NCBI GenBank assembly: GCA_016302965.1
Contig: JAEDMP010000014.1
Coordinates: forward strand, 1-40,218
Length of the DNA: 40,218 bases
Direction of reading: 5' to 3'
Source of the DNA: Bacteroidaceae bacterium
Lineage (GTDB): Bacteria > Bacteroidota > Bacteroidia > Bacteroidales > Bacteroidaceae
The translations under genes were made by a program, and so were the position numbers. Each line of letters starts with the position of its first letter. Positions within the stretch are counted from its first letter, which is position 1. Shown piece after piece: positions 8,079 to 16,226 of this stretch. The notes under the pieces were generated by a model. That model did no database searches and had not been told where the DNA came from. It worked only from the letters and a program-made list of their open reading frames with translations.

Positions 8079-9359
8079 TTACAGTCCGAAAGCCTTCTTC
8101 ACCTCGTCCATACGGTCGAGTTTCTCCCAGGTGAAGAGTTCCACCTCCATGACCTTGGTCTCATGGTAGTGGCTGGTGAAGGTTTTCCGGATGGTCTGGG
8201 GCTGACGGCCCATGTGTCCGTAAGCTGCGGTCTCGCGATAGATGGGCTGACGGAGCTTCAGGGAACGCTCGATGGCCTTGGGGCGCAGGTCGAAGAGTTC
8301 CTCTATCTTGCGGGCTATTTCGCTGTCACTCATGGCCACACGGCTTCTGCCGTAGGTATTCACATAGATGTTCATGGGCTTGGCCACACCGATGGCATAG
8401 CTCACCTGCACCAGCATCTCGTCGGCCACACCGGCAGCCACGAGGTTCTTGGCGATATGACGGGCGGCGTATGCAGCCGAACGGTCTACCTTGCTGGAAT
8501 CCTTGCCGCTGAAGGCTCCGCCACCATGGGCACCCTTGCCTCCATAGGTGTCGACAATAATCTTGCGTCCGGTAAGACCCGTATCGCCATGAGGACCGCC
8601 GATGACAAACTTGCCCGTGGGGTTCACATAATACTTGATGTCATCGTTGAACAGGGCGAGCACCTTCTCGGAGTGAATCTGCTGCTTGACCCTGGGAATG
8701 AGGATGTTGAGTACATCTTCACGGATGCGCTGCTGCATGGCCTCATCGGTATCGAACTCGTCGTGCTGGGTCGACACCACGATGGTATCGATACGCTCGG
8801 GAATACCATTGTCGCTGTACTGGATGGTCACCTGGCTCTTGGAGTCGGGGCGCAGATAGGTCATGACCTTGCCTTCCTTGCGGATGTCGGCGAGGGTGCG
8901 CATGAGCAGATGGGCGAGGTCGAGCGATACGGGCATGTAGTTTTCGGTTTCGTTGGTGGCATAACCGAACATCATGCCCTGGTCGCCGGCACCCTGGTCT
9001 TCTTCCGATGCCTTGTCGGCTCCCTCATGGTTGATGCGGTCGACACCACGGTTGATGTCATCGCTCTGCTCATGGATGGCACTGAGGATGCCGCAGGAGT
9101 TGCCGTCAAACTGGTATTCGGCCTTGGTGTAGCCGATATCCTTGATGGTATTGCGGGCGATGGTCTGCAGGTCGATGTACACATCGCTGTGCACCTCACC
9201 CATGATGACCACCTGTCCGGTGGTTACAAAACTCTCACAAGCCACCCGGGCACGCTCGTCGTAGGCGAGGAACTGGTCGAGGATGGCATCGCTGATCTGG
9301 TCGGCCACCTTGTCGGGATGACCCTCAGAAACGGATTCTGATGAAAAAAGGTATGACAT
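8079..9359 (-). CDS. metK: S-adenosylmethionine synthetase
   Basis: The enzyme makes S-adenosylmethionine from methionine and ATP. From the ATG at 9359 it is 426 aa, starting MSYLFSSESVSEGHPDKVAD, which is the family's N-terminal signature with the catalytic His of GHPDK. Further motifs are GAGDQGMMFGYATNE (about 120-135) and the glycine-rich GGKGAHGGGAFSGKD (about 275-290), which binds phosphate and metal. The frame remains open to 9422, but the family starts at MSYLF, and the longer version would overlap the preceding gene, which ends at 9403. No SAM riboswitch was seen upstream. Confidence 0.96.
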   Translation of the reverse strand: MSYLFSSESVSEGHPDKVADQISDAILDQFLAYDERARVACESFVTTGQVVIMGEVHSDVYIDLQTIARNTIKDIGYTKAEYQFDGNSCGILSAIHEQSDDINRGVDRINHEGADKASEEDQGAGDQGMMFGYATNETENYMPVSLDLAHLLMRTLADIRKEGKVMTYLRPDSKSQVTIQYSDNGIPERIDTIVVSTQHDEFDTDEAMQQRIREDVLNILIPRVKQQIHSEKVLALFNDDIKYYVNPTGKFVIGGPHGDTGLTGRKIIVDTYGGKGAHGGGAFSGKDSSKVDRSAAYAARHIAKNLVAAGVADEMLVQVSYAIGVAKPMNIYVNTYGRSRVAMSDSEIARKIEELFDLRPKAIERSLKLRQPIYRETAAYGHMGRQPQTIRKTFTSHYHETKVMEVELFTWEKLDRMDEVKKAFGL

Positions 9360-9402
9360 ATGCTTATTCTGTATTTTTTTGTTATCAATCATGTTTGCGG
9401 AT

Positions 9403-10071
9403 TCAAATCTGTCCGGCCTCAACCATCCTCACCACCCGCTCCGTGAGGCGGTCGGTTCCCTCGGCATTGTATTCCTTCTTCAGGGAAGCGCCGAAGATGC
9501 TGGAGAAAGCCTGCCAGAATCCAGCCCGGATGGGACCGAGGAAGGCCTTGAGAATATCGTATGACGAGGAGTTGCACTCGCGGTAGATGAGTTTGATGAG
9601 AAGTTTGCCCTGCGAGTAGGTGAGTTTCTTCATGCGGGGCTTGTACTGCTCCATGATACACTTCTCCACCCTTTTCATGTGCTCCTCCTTGGCTTTCTTG
9701 TCGGGCAAGGTTTCCAGAAACTCGTAGGTCTCGAGGATGATGCTGTTCACCTCCTTGGCGATGGGCAGCACGATTTTCACGTTCCTCACAAGCCTCATGT
9801 AGTTGTTGGCCTGCTTGGCATTCTTGAAGACCAGCTGGGGATAGACGTATACATTGTTCATCTCCATGAAGGGGATGCTGTCGCCCTCGTGCATCACCTT
9901 GCTCACCTTGACCATGGGCACAAAGGTGGGACTGTCCATGTCTACGGGCATATCTTCGGAATGCACCTGTGTGTCATCCCTTACAGTCTGGGCAGAGACC
10001 GTCAGCACAGCCATCATCAGCCCAATGGCGAGGAGTGCCCTCCTGCCCGCAATCCATCCTGCTCTTCCCAT
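9403..10071 (-). CDS. DUF4294 exported protein
   Basis: From the ATG at 10071 the protein is 222 aa with a signal peptide (a basic start MGRAGWIAGRR, a hydrophobic core LLAIGLMMAVLTV, then SAQ). The mature part carries the DUF4294 pattern: MNNVYVYPQLVFKNAKQ, then NYMRLVRNVKIVLPIAKEVN and KEEHMKRVEKCIMEQYKPRMKKLTYSQGK. DUF4294 is a Bacteroidetes family of unknown function. The frame extends to 10140, but that extension overlaps sufE and lacks a signal-like start, so 10071 is chosen. It ends 43 bp before metK. Confidence 0.82.
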   Translation of the reverse strand: MGRAGWIAGRRALLAIGLMMAVLTVSAQTVRDDTQVHSEDMPVDMDSPTFVPMVKVSKVMHEGDSIPFMEMNNVYVYPQLVFKNAKQANNYMRLVRNVKIVLPIAKEVNSIILETYEFLETLPDKKAKEEHMKRVEKCIMEQYKPRMKKLTYSQGKLLIKLIYRECNSSSYDILKAFLGPIRAGFWQAFSSIFGASLKKEYNAEGTDRLTERVVRMVEAGQI

Positions 10072-10102
10072 AAGTCCAAAACTGAAGCCTATACAACCAC
10101 CA

Positions 10103-10531
10103 TCAGCGTGCCGACTCCTTGGCCTTGAATGCCAGGGCATACATTCTCACCTGCTTCACCATGGCAAGCAGTCCGTTGCTGCGGGTAGGACTGAGATGGT
10201 CTTTCAGTCCGATACGCTCGATGAAGTAGAGTTCTGACTGCAGTATCTCGTCTGGGGTATGGTTGCCCACCACGCGGATGAGCAGGGCGATGATGCCCTT
10301 CACAATCAGGGCGTCGCTCTCGGCCTGCAGCTTGATGACCCCATCCTCATAGTCGGCCTGCAGCCATACACGGCTCTGACAACCGTCGATGAGGTTCGAC
10401 TCTGTCTTGTACTTCTCGTCGAGGGGCTCCAGATCGTTGCCCAAGTCGATGAGTAACTGATACTTGTCCATCCAGTCGGTGAACTCGGAGAACTCCTCAA
10501 TCACCTCGTCTTGCAATTCGTTGATAGTCAT
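10103..10531 (-). CDS. sufE: SufE-type cysteine desulfurase acceptor
   Basis: This 142-aa protein matches SufE: an N-terminal helix DEVIEEFSEFTDWMDKYQLLIDLG, then the active-site loop NLIDGCQSRVW with the sulfur-accepting cysteine at about residue 51. SufE takes persulfide sulfur from the desulfurase SufS and passes it to the SUF scaffold for Fe-S cluster assembly. The C-terminal part GLKDHLSPTRSNGLLAMVKQVR is also typical. It follows the U32 gene by 57 bp. SufS and SufBCD are not in the window. Confidence 0.93.
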   Translation of the reverse strand: MTINELQDEVIEEFSEFTDWMDKYQLLIDLGNDLEPLDEKYKTESNLIDGCQSRVWLQADYEDGVIKLQAESDALIVKGIIALLIRVVGNHTPDEILQSELYFIERIGLKDHLSPTRSNGLLAMVKQVRMYALAFKAKESAR

Positions 10532-10588
10532 ATATATATATTCTGTTCTTTACGTCTGTTTCTATTTCTTTCTTTTGTCACTTCGGGC

Positions 10589-11854
10589 TTATGCCTGAAC
10601 GTCTTCCTCCTTCACAATCTTGAAGAGTTTGTCGCTGGGGCGGATTTTCCCCGGCACGGCAAAGGAGACATGCGTACCCTTGGGCGCCACCTCCACGGGT
10701 TCCAGTTCGAGTCTGATTTCATCGGCATCCACATACATCACCCCCGTAGTGGGACCGGTGATGAGCAGTTTGTCGCCCCTGTTCAGTTCGGCAGCCTCGA
10801 CGGTAAACTCCGCCACACCGAGTTTGGAGAAATACTTCACGCCCTTGCCCACATACACCTTGCGCTCGGTGGCATTCGACCCATAGTTTCTGTTCCACTC
10901 TCCCAAGCGCTGTCCCAGGTAGTAGCCATCCCAGAATCCGCGGTTGAAGACGGTGGCGAGCCTGCGGTCCCATTCCTCCTTCTTCTCCTCGGTGAAACAT
11001 CCTTCGATGACACTGGCCACCGCCTCCTTATAGCATTTCACCACCGTGTAGACATACTCGGGGCCACGCGCCCTGCCTTCAATCTTCAGTACCCTCACCC
11101 CCGATGCCATCAGCTTGTCCATGAAGCGGATGGTCTTCAGGTCTTTGGGACTCATGATATACTTGTTGTCGATGGCCAGTTGCTCGCCGGTCTCATTGTC
11201 GGTGGCGGTATAGGAGCGGCGGCACACCTGTACGCACTCTCCCCGGTTGGCAGAGCGGTTGGCATGGTGCAGACTCATATAGCACTTGCCGCTGATGGCC
11301 ATGCAGAGGGCTCCGTGGCAGAACATCTCGATGCGGATGCGCTCCCCCTTGGGACCGCGGATGTCCTGCTCCTCGATGCCCCGATGGATGGCAGCCACCT
11401 GGTCGAGGTTGAGTTCGCGGGCCAGCACTACCACATCGGCAAACTGGGCATAGAACTTCAGCGCCTCGATGTTGGAGATGTTCAGTTGGGTGCTCAGGTG
11501 TACCTCCTGACCAATGCGGTTGCAGTAGGTCATCACCGCCACATCACTGGCGATAACAGCCGAGATACCGGCCTGCTTGGCGGCATCGACGATGGTGTGC
11601 ATCTGTTCGATGTCCTCGCCATAGATGATGGTGTTGACCGTGAGATACGACTTGATGCCATGATCAGCACAGGTCTGGGCGATCTCATGCAGGTCGTCGA
11701 TGGTGAAAGGATTGGCTGAATGGGCACGCATGTTCAGTTGCCCGATGCCGAAGTAGATGGCATCGGCTCCAGCCTGTATGGCGGCTGTCAGCGACTCACG
11801 TGAGCCCACTGGAGCCATGATTTCGAAGTCTTTGATATCGTATTCCATATTCAA
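10589..11854 (-). CDS. U32-family peptidase / tRNA or rRNA hydroxylation protein homolog
   Basis: The 421-aa protein begins IMAPVGSRESLTAAIQAGADAIYFG, the hallmark of peptidase family U32. A cysteine-rich segment at about 170-210 (FCHGALCMAISGKCYMSLHH, then NRGECVQVCRRSY) matches the conserved U32 signature. The C-terminus has a small beta-barrel-like domain. E. coli relatives (TrhP/YegQ and RlhA) act in prephenate-dependent hydroxylation of tRNA or 23S rRNA, whereas older annotations call the family collagenase-like; the sequence does not separate these roles. It has its own promoter (11862-11869) and is followed by sufE. Confidence 0.88.
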   Translation of the reverse strand: MNMEYDIKDFEIMAPVGSRESLTAAIQAGADAIYFGIGQLNMRAHSANPFTIDDLHEIAQTCADHGIKSYLTVNTIIYGEDIEQMHTIVDAAKQAGISAVIASDVAVMTYCNRIGQEVHLSTQLNISNIEALKFYAQFADVVVLARELNLDQVAAIHRGIEEQDIRGPKGERIRIEMFCHGALCMAISGKCYMSLHHANRSANRGECVQVCRRSYTATDNETGEQLAIDNKYIMSPKDLKTIRFMDKLMASGVRVLKIEGRARGPEYVYTVVKCYKEAVASVIEGCFTEEKKEEWDRRLATVFNRGFWDGYYLGQRLGEWNRNYGSNATERKVYVGKGVKYFSKLGVAEFTVEAAELNRGDKLLITGPTTGVMYVDADEIRLELEPVEVAPKGTHVSFAVPGKIRPSDKLFKIVKEEDVQA

Positions 11855-11861
11855 AACGGTG

Positions 11862-11869
11862 CAAAATTA
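11862..11869 (-). promoter_or_regulatory. -7 element of the U32 - sufE - DUF4294 run
   Basis: The minus strand reads TAATTTTG, matching TAnnTTTG, 8 bp upstream of the U32 ATG at 11854. That would give a very short or absent leader. It lies back to back with the plus-strand -7 at 11913-11920. Confidence 0.45.
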
Positions 11870-11912
11870 CGAAAAAAGTATGGAAACGGCGATTTTTTTC
11901 AGTAATATTTAG

Positions 11913-11920
11913 TATATTTG
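11913..11920 (+). promoter_or_regulatory. -7 element of the flavodoxin-like gene
   Basis: TATATTTG matches TAnnTTTG, with a T-rich stretch about 15-20 bp upstream but no clear TTTG box. The predicted start near 11927 leaves a leader of about 50 nt before the ATG at 11977. Confidence 0.55.
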
Positions 11921-11976
11921 CACGATTCAATCCAACAGACAACAAGAAACAACAACCTCAATAGCTGAAAACAAAG

Positions 11977-12600
11977 ATGAAAGTAATGCTTGTCAACGGC
12001 AGCCCCCACCATCACGGCTGCACCTATACTGCCTTGGAAGAAGTGGCCAAGGTACTGAACAGTCAAGGTATTGAGACCGAACACTTCTGGGTGGGCACCA
12101 AGCCCATTATGGGATGTATCGGCTGTGGCAAATGCAGCGTAGGGAAACGCTGCTGGTATACAGACGATACGGTGAACGCCTTCCTACAGAAAGTGGCTGA
12201 TACCGATGGCTTTGTCTTCGGCACTCCCATCCATTTTGCCGGAAGTTCGGGTGCCATCAAGCCGTTCATGGATCGGGCCTTCTGCTCCAAACTGGGGCTC
12301 TATGCCAACAAGCCGGCAGCCGCTATCGTAAGCTGTCGCCGCGGTGGAGCACAGGGCGGATTTGAAGACCTGAACCGCTACTTCACCATTGCTAACATGC
12401 CTGTGGTCTCTTCAGAATACTGGAACGAGGTGCATGGCAACACCCCCGAAGAGGTGGTTCAAGACCTGGAGGGTATGCAGGTGATGCGCCAACTGGGCCG
12501 CAACATGGCCTGGTTGCTGCAGTGCATCGAGGCCGGCCGGAAGGCTGGCGTGGCAGAGCCAGAGCATGAGCCCAAGGTGAAGACCAACTTTATCCGATAA
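11977..12600 (+). CDS. Flavodoxin-family NAD(P)H-dependent oxidoreductase
   Basis: The 207-aa protein starts MKVMLVNGSPHHHGCTYTALEE, the FMN-phosphate-binding loop of NADPH-dependent FMN reductases. FGTPIHFAGSSGAIKPFMDR near 78-97 is the second flavin contact. A CIGCGKCSVGKRC segment near 46-58 gives four clustered cysteines like those in iron-sulfur flavoproteins, so an Fe-S cluster is possible. It probably reduces quinones or other small acceptors with FMN; the substrate is unknown. A 215-aa unknown gene follows 29 bp downstream on the same strand. Confidence 0.88.
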   Translation: MKVMLVNGSPHHHGCTYTALEEVAKVLNSQGIETEHFWVGTKPIMGCIGCGKCSVGKRCWYTDDTVNAFLQKVADTDGFVFGTPIHFAGSSGAIKPFMDRAFCSKLGLYANKPAAAIVSCRRGGAQGGFEDLNRYFTIANMPVVSSEYWNEVHGNTPEEVVQDLEGMQVMRQLGRNMAWLLQCIEAGRKAGVAEPEHEPKVKTNFIR

Positions 12601-12629
12601 AAGGTTATTCAAAATAAAGGTGATACGTT

Positions 12630-13277
12630 ATGGTGAAAGGTGTACAATGGAACGATGACTACTGGCTGCTCCTGCTGCAGGTCTATCTGCAGAAACCCAT
12701 CGGAGTGAAGCCGCTGTACAGCAAAAAGATGGTGTCGCTGGCCATCGAACTGCACATTCATCCGCAGACGCTGTACAACAAAATGTGTGCGCTCGACCGG
12801 TTGGAAACGCCTCGGCTGGAACGCATCTGGGACAAATACAGCAACAACCCCGACCGACTGGCCAGGGCTGCCAAACTGTTGCGCGAGATGCAGGGATTCA
12901 GTCATGCCGATGCCTTCTATGAGGGCGTGGAGATGAAGGAGACCTTCGAGGTATTCTTCCGTCCCATCGAGGGTTGTGCGCCTTTCTCTCCCTTGATGCT
13001 GACCCTTGTTCTCGACCTTTATTTCCGTCTCACTCCCCATACGATGGTTCCCAACACACCCGAGGTGGTGGAGGTGGCCAAACTGATGGGAATCAAGCCC
13101 CAACAGGTGGCTGAGGTGATGCAGTTGTTCCAGGTGTGCGACCCCTACCTGAACCGCACCGCCCCTGTCTCTACCCCACTGTTAGAGGCGTGCCAGCAGT
13201 TGTGGAACGAGTATGGCAATACCGACCCTGTACAGTTGGAGGAGTATGCAGCCGAACTGAAACACTACTTCAAGTAG
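12630..13277 (+). CDS. Conserved hypothetical protein, 215 aa, helical
   Basis: I do not recognise a named family. The protein is soluble and predicted largely helical. Residues 27-50 (LYSKKMVSLAIELHIHPQTLYNKM) and 139-156 (VEVAKLMGIKPQQVAEVMQLF) both look like helix-turn-helix segments. It could therefore be a DNA-binding protein with two HTH-like units, but this is a guess. There is no signal peptide or membrane segment. It lies 29 bp after the flavodoxin-like gene, so the two are probably cotranscribed, and it converges on buk with a 16-bp gap. Confidence 0.7.
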   Translation: MVKGVQWNDDYWLLLLQVYLQKPIGVKPLYSKKMVSLAIELHIHPQTLYNKMCALDRLETPRLERIWDKYSNNPDRLARAAKLLREMQGFSHADAFYEGVEMKETFEVFFRPIEGCAPFSPLMLTLVLDLYFRLTPHTMVPNTPEVVEVAKLMGIKPQQVAEVMQLFQVCDPYLNRTAPVSTPLLEACQQLWNEYGNTDPVQLEEYAAELKHYFK

Positions 13278-13293
13278 AGGAGTCTGACAACGG

Positions 13294-14349
13294 CTAATAC
13301 TCCTTCAGCTTCAGTTTGCCCGTCAGCACACCGATGGCATTGTAGGCCAGCGAACTGATTTCGTTCTCACCAGGCATCACCACTACAGGAGCCAGAAAAT
13401 CAATCTGCGGGCGTAACAAATCCATGCAGTACTGGCTGTGGGCAATGCCGCCCGTGAGGATGATGGCCTGTTCCTTGCCCATCAGGGCCACATGCATGGC
13501 ACCAATCTGTTTGGCCACCGTATAGAGCATGGCATGGAGTGACGAGCAGAATGGCTCCTCGCCCTCCTCTGCCTCGCGGGCGATGGTAATCATATCATTG
13601 GTGCCGGTATAAGCCAATAGTCCACCGCCGCCATGAATCATCCGCTTCACCTGCTTGATGCTGTACTGACCGCTGAAACACAAGTCAACCAACTGTCCGG
13701 CAGGCACGGTTCCTGCCCGTTCGGTAGAGAAAGGTCCCTCTCCGTCCAGCGCATTGTTGACATCAATCACCCGACCATGCTGGTGGGCGCTGATGGAGAT
13801 GCCGCCGCCCATGTGGGCCACTATCAGGTCCATATCCTCATATCGCTTGTTGACCGTCGAGGCATACTGGCGCGAGACGGCTTTGCTGTTGAGAGCATGG
13901 AAGACTGATTTGCGCCGGATGCCGGGAATACCCGACAGGCGGGCTACGGGCTGCATCTCATCCACCACCACAGGGTCGGCAATAAAGGCACGGCAATGAC
14001 ATTCTTGGGCAATCTCGTCGGCCAGCAAGGCGCCGAGGTTGCAGGCATGGTCCATATCGGCATGGCGCAGGTCATGCTTCATCTTCTCATTCACTAAATA
14101 GACACCTCCCTCCAATGGTTTGAGCAGTCCGCCACGGGCAATGACCGCATCAAACTGGATAGGCATGTCTCCGTCGGCGAGGCGCTTGCGGATAAACTGC
14201 ATACGGTAGTCATACTGGTCGATGGTATGCTGGAACTGTTCCAATTCCTTGGTAGGATGGTGGGCTCCCGACATCCACACAGGGGTATAGTCTTGATAGA
14301 CGGCCAACTTGGTGGAGGTGGAACCGGGATTGATGACTAATATCTTCAT
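13294..14349 (-). CDS. buk: Butyrate kinase
   Basis: This 351-aa protein is a short-chain acyl kinase of the ASKHA superfamily. It starts KILVINPGSTSTKLAVYQD, the phosphate-1 loop of acetate/butyrate kinases. Other family motifs are VIARGGLLKPLEGGVYLVN, LIVAHMGGGISISAH (the phosphate-2 loop), and LTGGIAHSQYCMDLL. The length fits Buk (about 355) rather than AckA (about 400). It interconverts butyrate and butyryl-phosphate, making ATP in the acid-forming direction. It forms an operon with ptb, 40 bp upstream. In Bacteroidales the pair may serve butyrate or branched-chain acid metabolism; no other butyrate-pathway gene is in the window. Confidence 0.94.
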   Translation of the reverse strand: MKILVINPGSTSTKLAVYQDYTPVWMSGAHHPTKELEQFQHTIDQYDYRMQFIRKRLADGDMPIQFDAVIARGGLLKPLEGGVYLVNEKMKHDLRHADMDHACNLGALLADEIAQECHCRAFIADPVVVDEMQPVARLSGIPGIRRKSVFHALNSKAVSRQYASTVNKRYEDMDLIVAHMGGGISISAHQHGRVIDVNNALDGEGPFSTERAGTVPAGQLVDLCFSGQYSIKQVKRMIHGGGGLLAYTGTNDMITIAREAEEGEEPFCSSLHAMLYTVAKQIGAMHVALMGKEQAIILTGGIAHSQYCMDLLRPQIDFLAPVVVMPGENEISSLAYNAIGVLTGKLKLKEY

Positions 14350-14389
14350 CTGGGTTATATATATAAATAGGTGGAAACAGAAGACGGGT

Positions 14390-15310
14390 CTATACCCTCA
14401 GGCAAGCCAGGGCAAGACTGTAGAACTTAGACTGCTCGGAGTCGGCTCTCGATGCCACCACAATGGGGGCGGTTGTTCCTTCGAGCCATCCGGCAATAGT
14501 GGCATGGGCAAAGAGGGTGATGGTCTTGTAGAAGGTGTTGCCCGACTCGATGTTGGGGAAGATGATGATGTCGGCACAGCCTGCCACGGGCGATTGGATG
14601 CCTTTGATCTGTCCGCTCTCAGGGTCGAGTGCCGTCTTCACATCCATCGGTCCGTCGACGATGGCATCTCCATAGCGTCCTTCGGCAGCCCATCTGATGA
14701 GTTGTTGATAGGAGAGCGTGTGCTCAAACTTGGGGTTTACCTTCTCCGTGCAATGGGTGAGTGCCACATGCGGACAATCTACCCCGAGACGCCGGCTGGC
14801 ATCTATGCAATGGCGCACGATGGCATCAAACTGCTCCAGCGTGGGACGGGGCACCACTGCCGCATCCGAGAACATCAGATGCTTGCTGTAGGCAGGGATA
14901 TGGCAGTAACTGATATGGTTCATTACCGCACCCGGCTCCAGCAATCCCTCTTGTTTGTTGAGCACCGCGCGCAGGAGCACATCGGTATTGACCGTACCCT
15001 TCATCAGTACCTGGGCATTGCCCTGACGTACAGCAGCCACAGCCTTGGCCGAAGCCTCTTCGGCACTGCCGCAGGTCAGCAACCTAACATAAGGGCTGTG
15101 GGCATCTATCACCGCTTGCAGCCGAGGGCTCAAGGGTCCGTTGAGAGTGAGGATGAAACGGGCGAAACCTTCCTGAAGAGCCCGCTCTATCACATACTCG
15201 GTATGGCTGTCGTGCGGACAGGCCAGAGCGATGGTCTTGCGCTCTTCCAACTGGCATAATCTCGATTGCAGAAAACTGAATGCGTTTGATGATTCCATAG
15301 GGTCTTGCAT
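14390..15310 (-). CDS. ptb: Phosphate butyryltransferase
   Basis: The 306-aa protein fits the phosphate acetyl/butyryltransferase family: KTIALACPHDSHTEYVIERAL near the N-terminus, GTVNTDVLLRAVLNKQEGL near 130-148, and GCADIIIFPNIESGNTFYKT near 240-259, a strongly conserved acyl-transfer region. It converts butyryl-CoA and phosphate to butyryl-phosphate, which Buk then uses. The ATG at 15310 (MQDPMESS) or the in-frame ATG at 15298 could be the start. A good promoter lies at 15339-15369, leaving about 20-35 nt of leader. Confidence 0.93.
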   Translation of the reverse strand: MQDPMESSNAFSFLQSRLCQLEERKTIALACPHDSHTEYVIERALQEGFARFILTLNGPLSPRLQAVIDAHSPYVRLLTCGSAEEASAKAVAAVRQGNAQVLMKGTVNTDVLLRAVLNKQEGLLEPGAVMNHISYCHIPAYSKHLMFSDAAVVPRPTLEQFDAIVRHCIDASRRLGVDCPHVALTHCTEKVNPKFEHTLSYQQLIRWAAEGRYGDAIVDGPMDVKTALDPESGQIKGIQSPVAGCADIIIFPNIESGNTFYKTITLFAHATIAGWLEGTTAPIVVASRADSEQSKFYSLALACLRV

Positions 15311-15338
15311 GAGTGTTTTATAGTATTGATTTCGGGCG

Positions 15339-15369
15339 CAAATTTAAGCAATTAATATGGAATAACCAA
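15339..15369 (-). promoter_or_regulatory. Promoter of ptb-buk
   Basis: The minus strand has TTG (15367-15369), a 20-bp spacer and TAAATTTG (15339-15346), a good Bacteroidetes promoter. The predicted start is near 15332, just upstream of the ptb ATG. Confidence 0.7.
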
Positions 15370-15416
15370 CAATTTTACATTCTTTATAGCGTGCATTTCC
15401 TATTCTAATATCGGTT

Positions 15417-16226
15417 CTATGATACAGAGGTGTCCGAGGAAGGAATCTCGAAGCGAAGGGTGGAAGCATCGAAGTGGAGGAAGTCGTGGCGATAGAAACG
15501 GGAAAGCGAACCATCGGCTGCCAACTGGCGTGGTGAACCGCACTGCATGGGTGACTCCCGCTCCATCAGCCACAGGCGGTCGGAGAGCTGCAGTGCGAGT
15601 TCCACATCATGGGTAGACAGGAAGATGATTTTTCCCTGCTCATGGGCGATACGGCGCAAGAGCAGGAGGGTCTCCACCTTGGCAGGATAGTCGAGAAAGG
15701 CGGTAGGCTCGTCGAGCAGGATGATGGGGGTCTGCTGTGCCAGAGCCTTGGCTATCATCATCTTCTGCCGTTCGCCGTCGCTGAGTGTTCCCGAGTTCCG
15801 TTCCGCCAACGGGGCGATGCCTGTCAGCCGCATGGCCTCGTCCACCACTTGCCAGTCGACCTCGGTACAGTTGCCCCAAAATCCGGTATAGGGCGACCGT
15901 CCCAATGCCACCACCTGTCTCACGGTGAGGCGGTCGGCAGCAGGTTTCACGGTGAGCACCACGGCTATCTGCGTGGCCAGCCTTCGGGCACTGAATTCAG
16001 CGATGGAAATGCCATCGATGAGTATCTGGCCACCCAGTGGCGGCTGAAAGGAAGCCAGCGTGCGCAACAAAGTCGACTTGCCCACCCCATTGGAGCCGAG
16101 CAGACAGGTGAGGGTTCCTCCCTCGAGTATTCCGCTCAGCGAGGGGAACACCACTGATGTCTGCTTCTTTCCTGCGGTATAGCCGATGGTCAGGCGGTCG
16201 AGTTTCAGCGTATGGGAATGGTTCAT
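15417..16226 (-). CDS. ABC transporter ATPase of the FecE/BtuD type, no permease nearby
   Basis: The 269-aa protein is a complete ABC ATPase: Walker A GSNGVGKST at 44-52, a Q-loop region near 85-110, signature LSDGERQ at 148-154, Walker B with the catalytic Glu (IILLDEPTAFLD, 168-179), and an H-loop STHDVELALQ. The pattern RQVVALGRSPYTGFWG is typical of ATPases for siderophore, haem or cobalamin importers. The usual FecCD permease and binding protein are not adjacent; it overlaps glf by 4 bp and ends a run of unrelated genes. The partner is presumably encoded elsewhere, and the substrate cannot be named. Confidence 0.9.
   Translation of the reverse strand: MNHSHTLKLDRLTIGYTAGKKQTSVVFPSLSGILEGGTLTCLLGSNGVGKSTLLRTLASFQPPLGGQILIDGISIAEFSARRLATQIAVVLTVKPAADRLTVRQVVALGRSPYTGFWGNCTEVDWQVVDEAMRLTGIAPLAERNSGTLSDGERQKMMIAKALAQQTPIILLDEPTAFLDYPAKVETLLLLRRIAHEQGKIIFLSTHDVELALQLSDRLWLMERESPMQCGSPRQLAADGSLSRFYRHDFLHFDASTLRFEIPSSDTSVS

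Noticed and set aside
9360..9422. Longer metK start
   Set aside because: The extra 21 residues are not part of the family and would overlap the preceding gene; the conserved start is at 9359.
13278..13304. AGGAGT/ACTCCT hairpin between the convergent 215-aa gene and buk
   Set aside because: A stem of only 6 bp overlapping the buk stop codon with no U tract; too weak to call a terminator.
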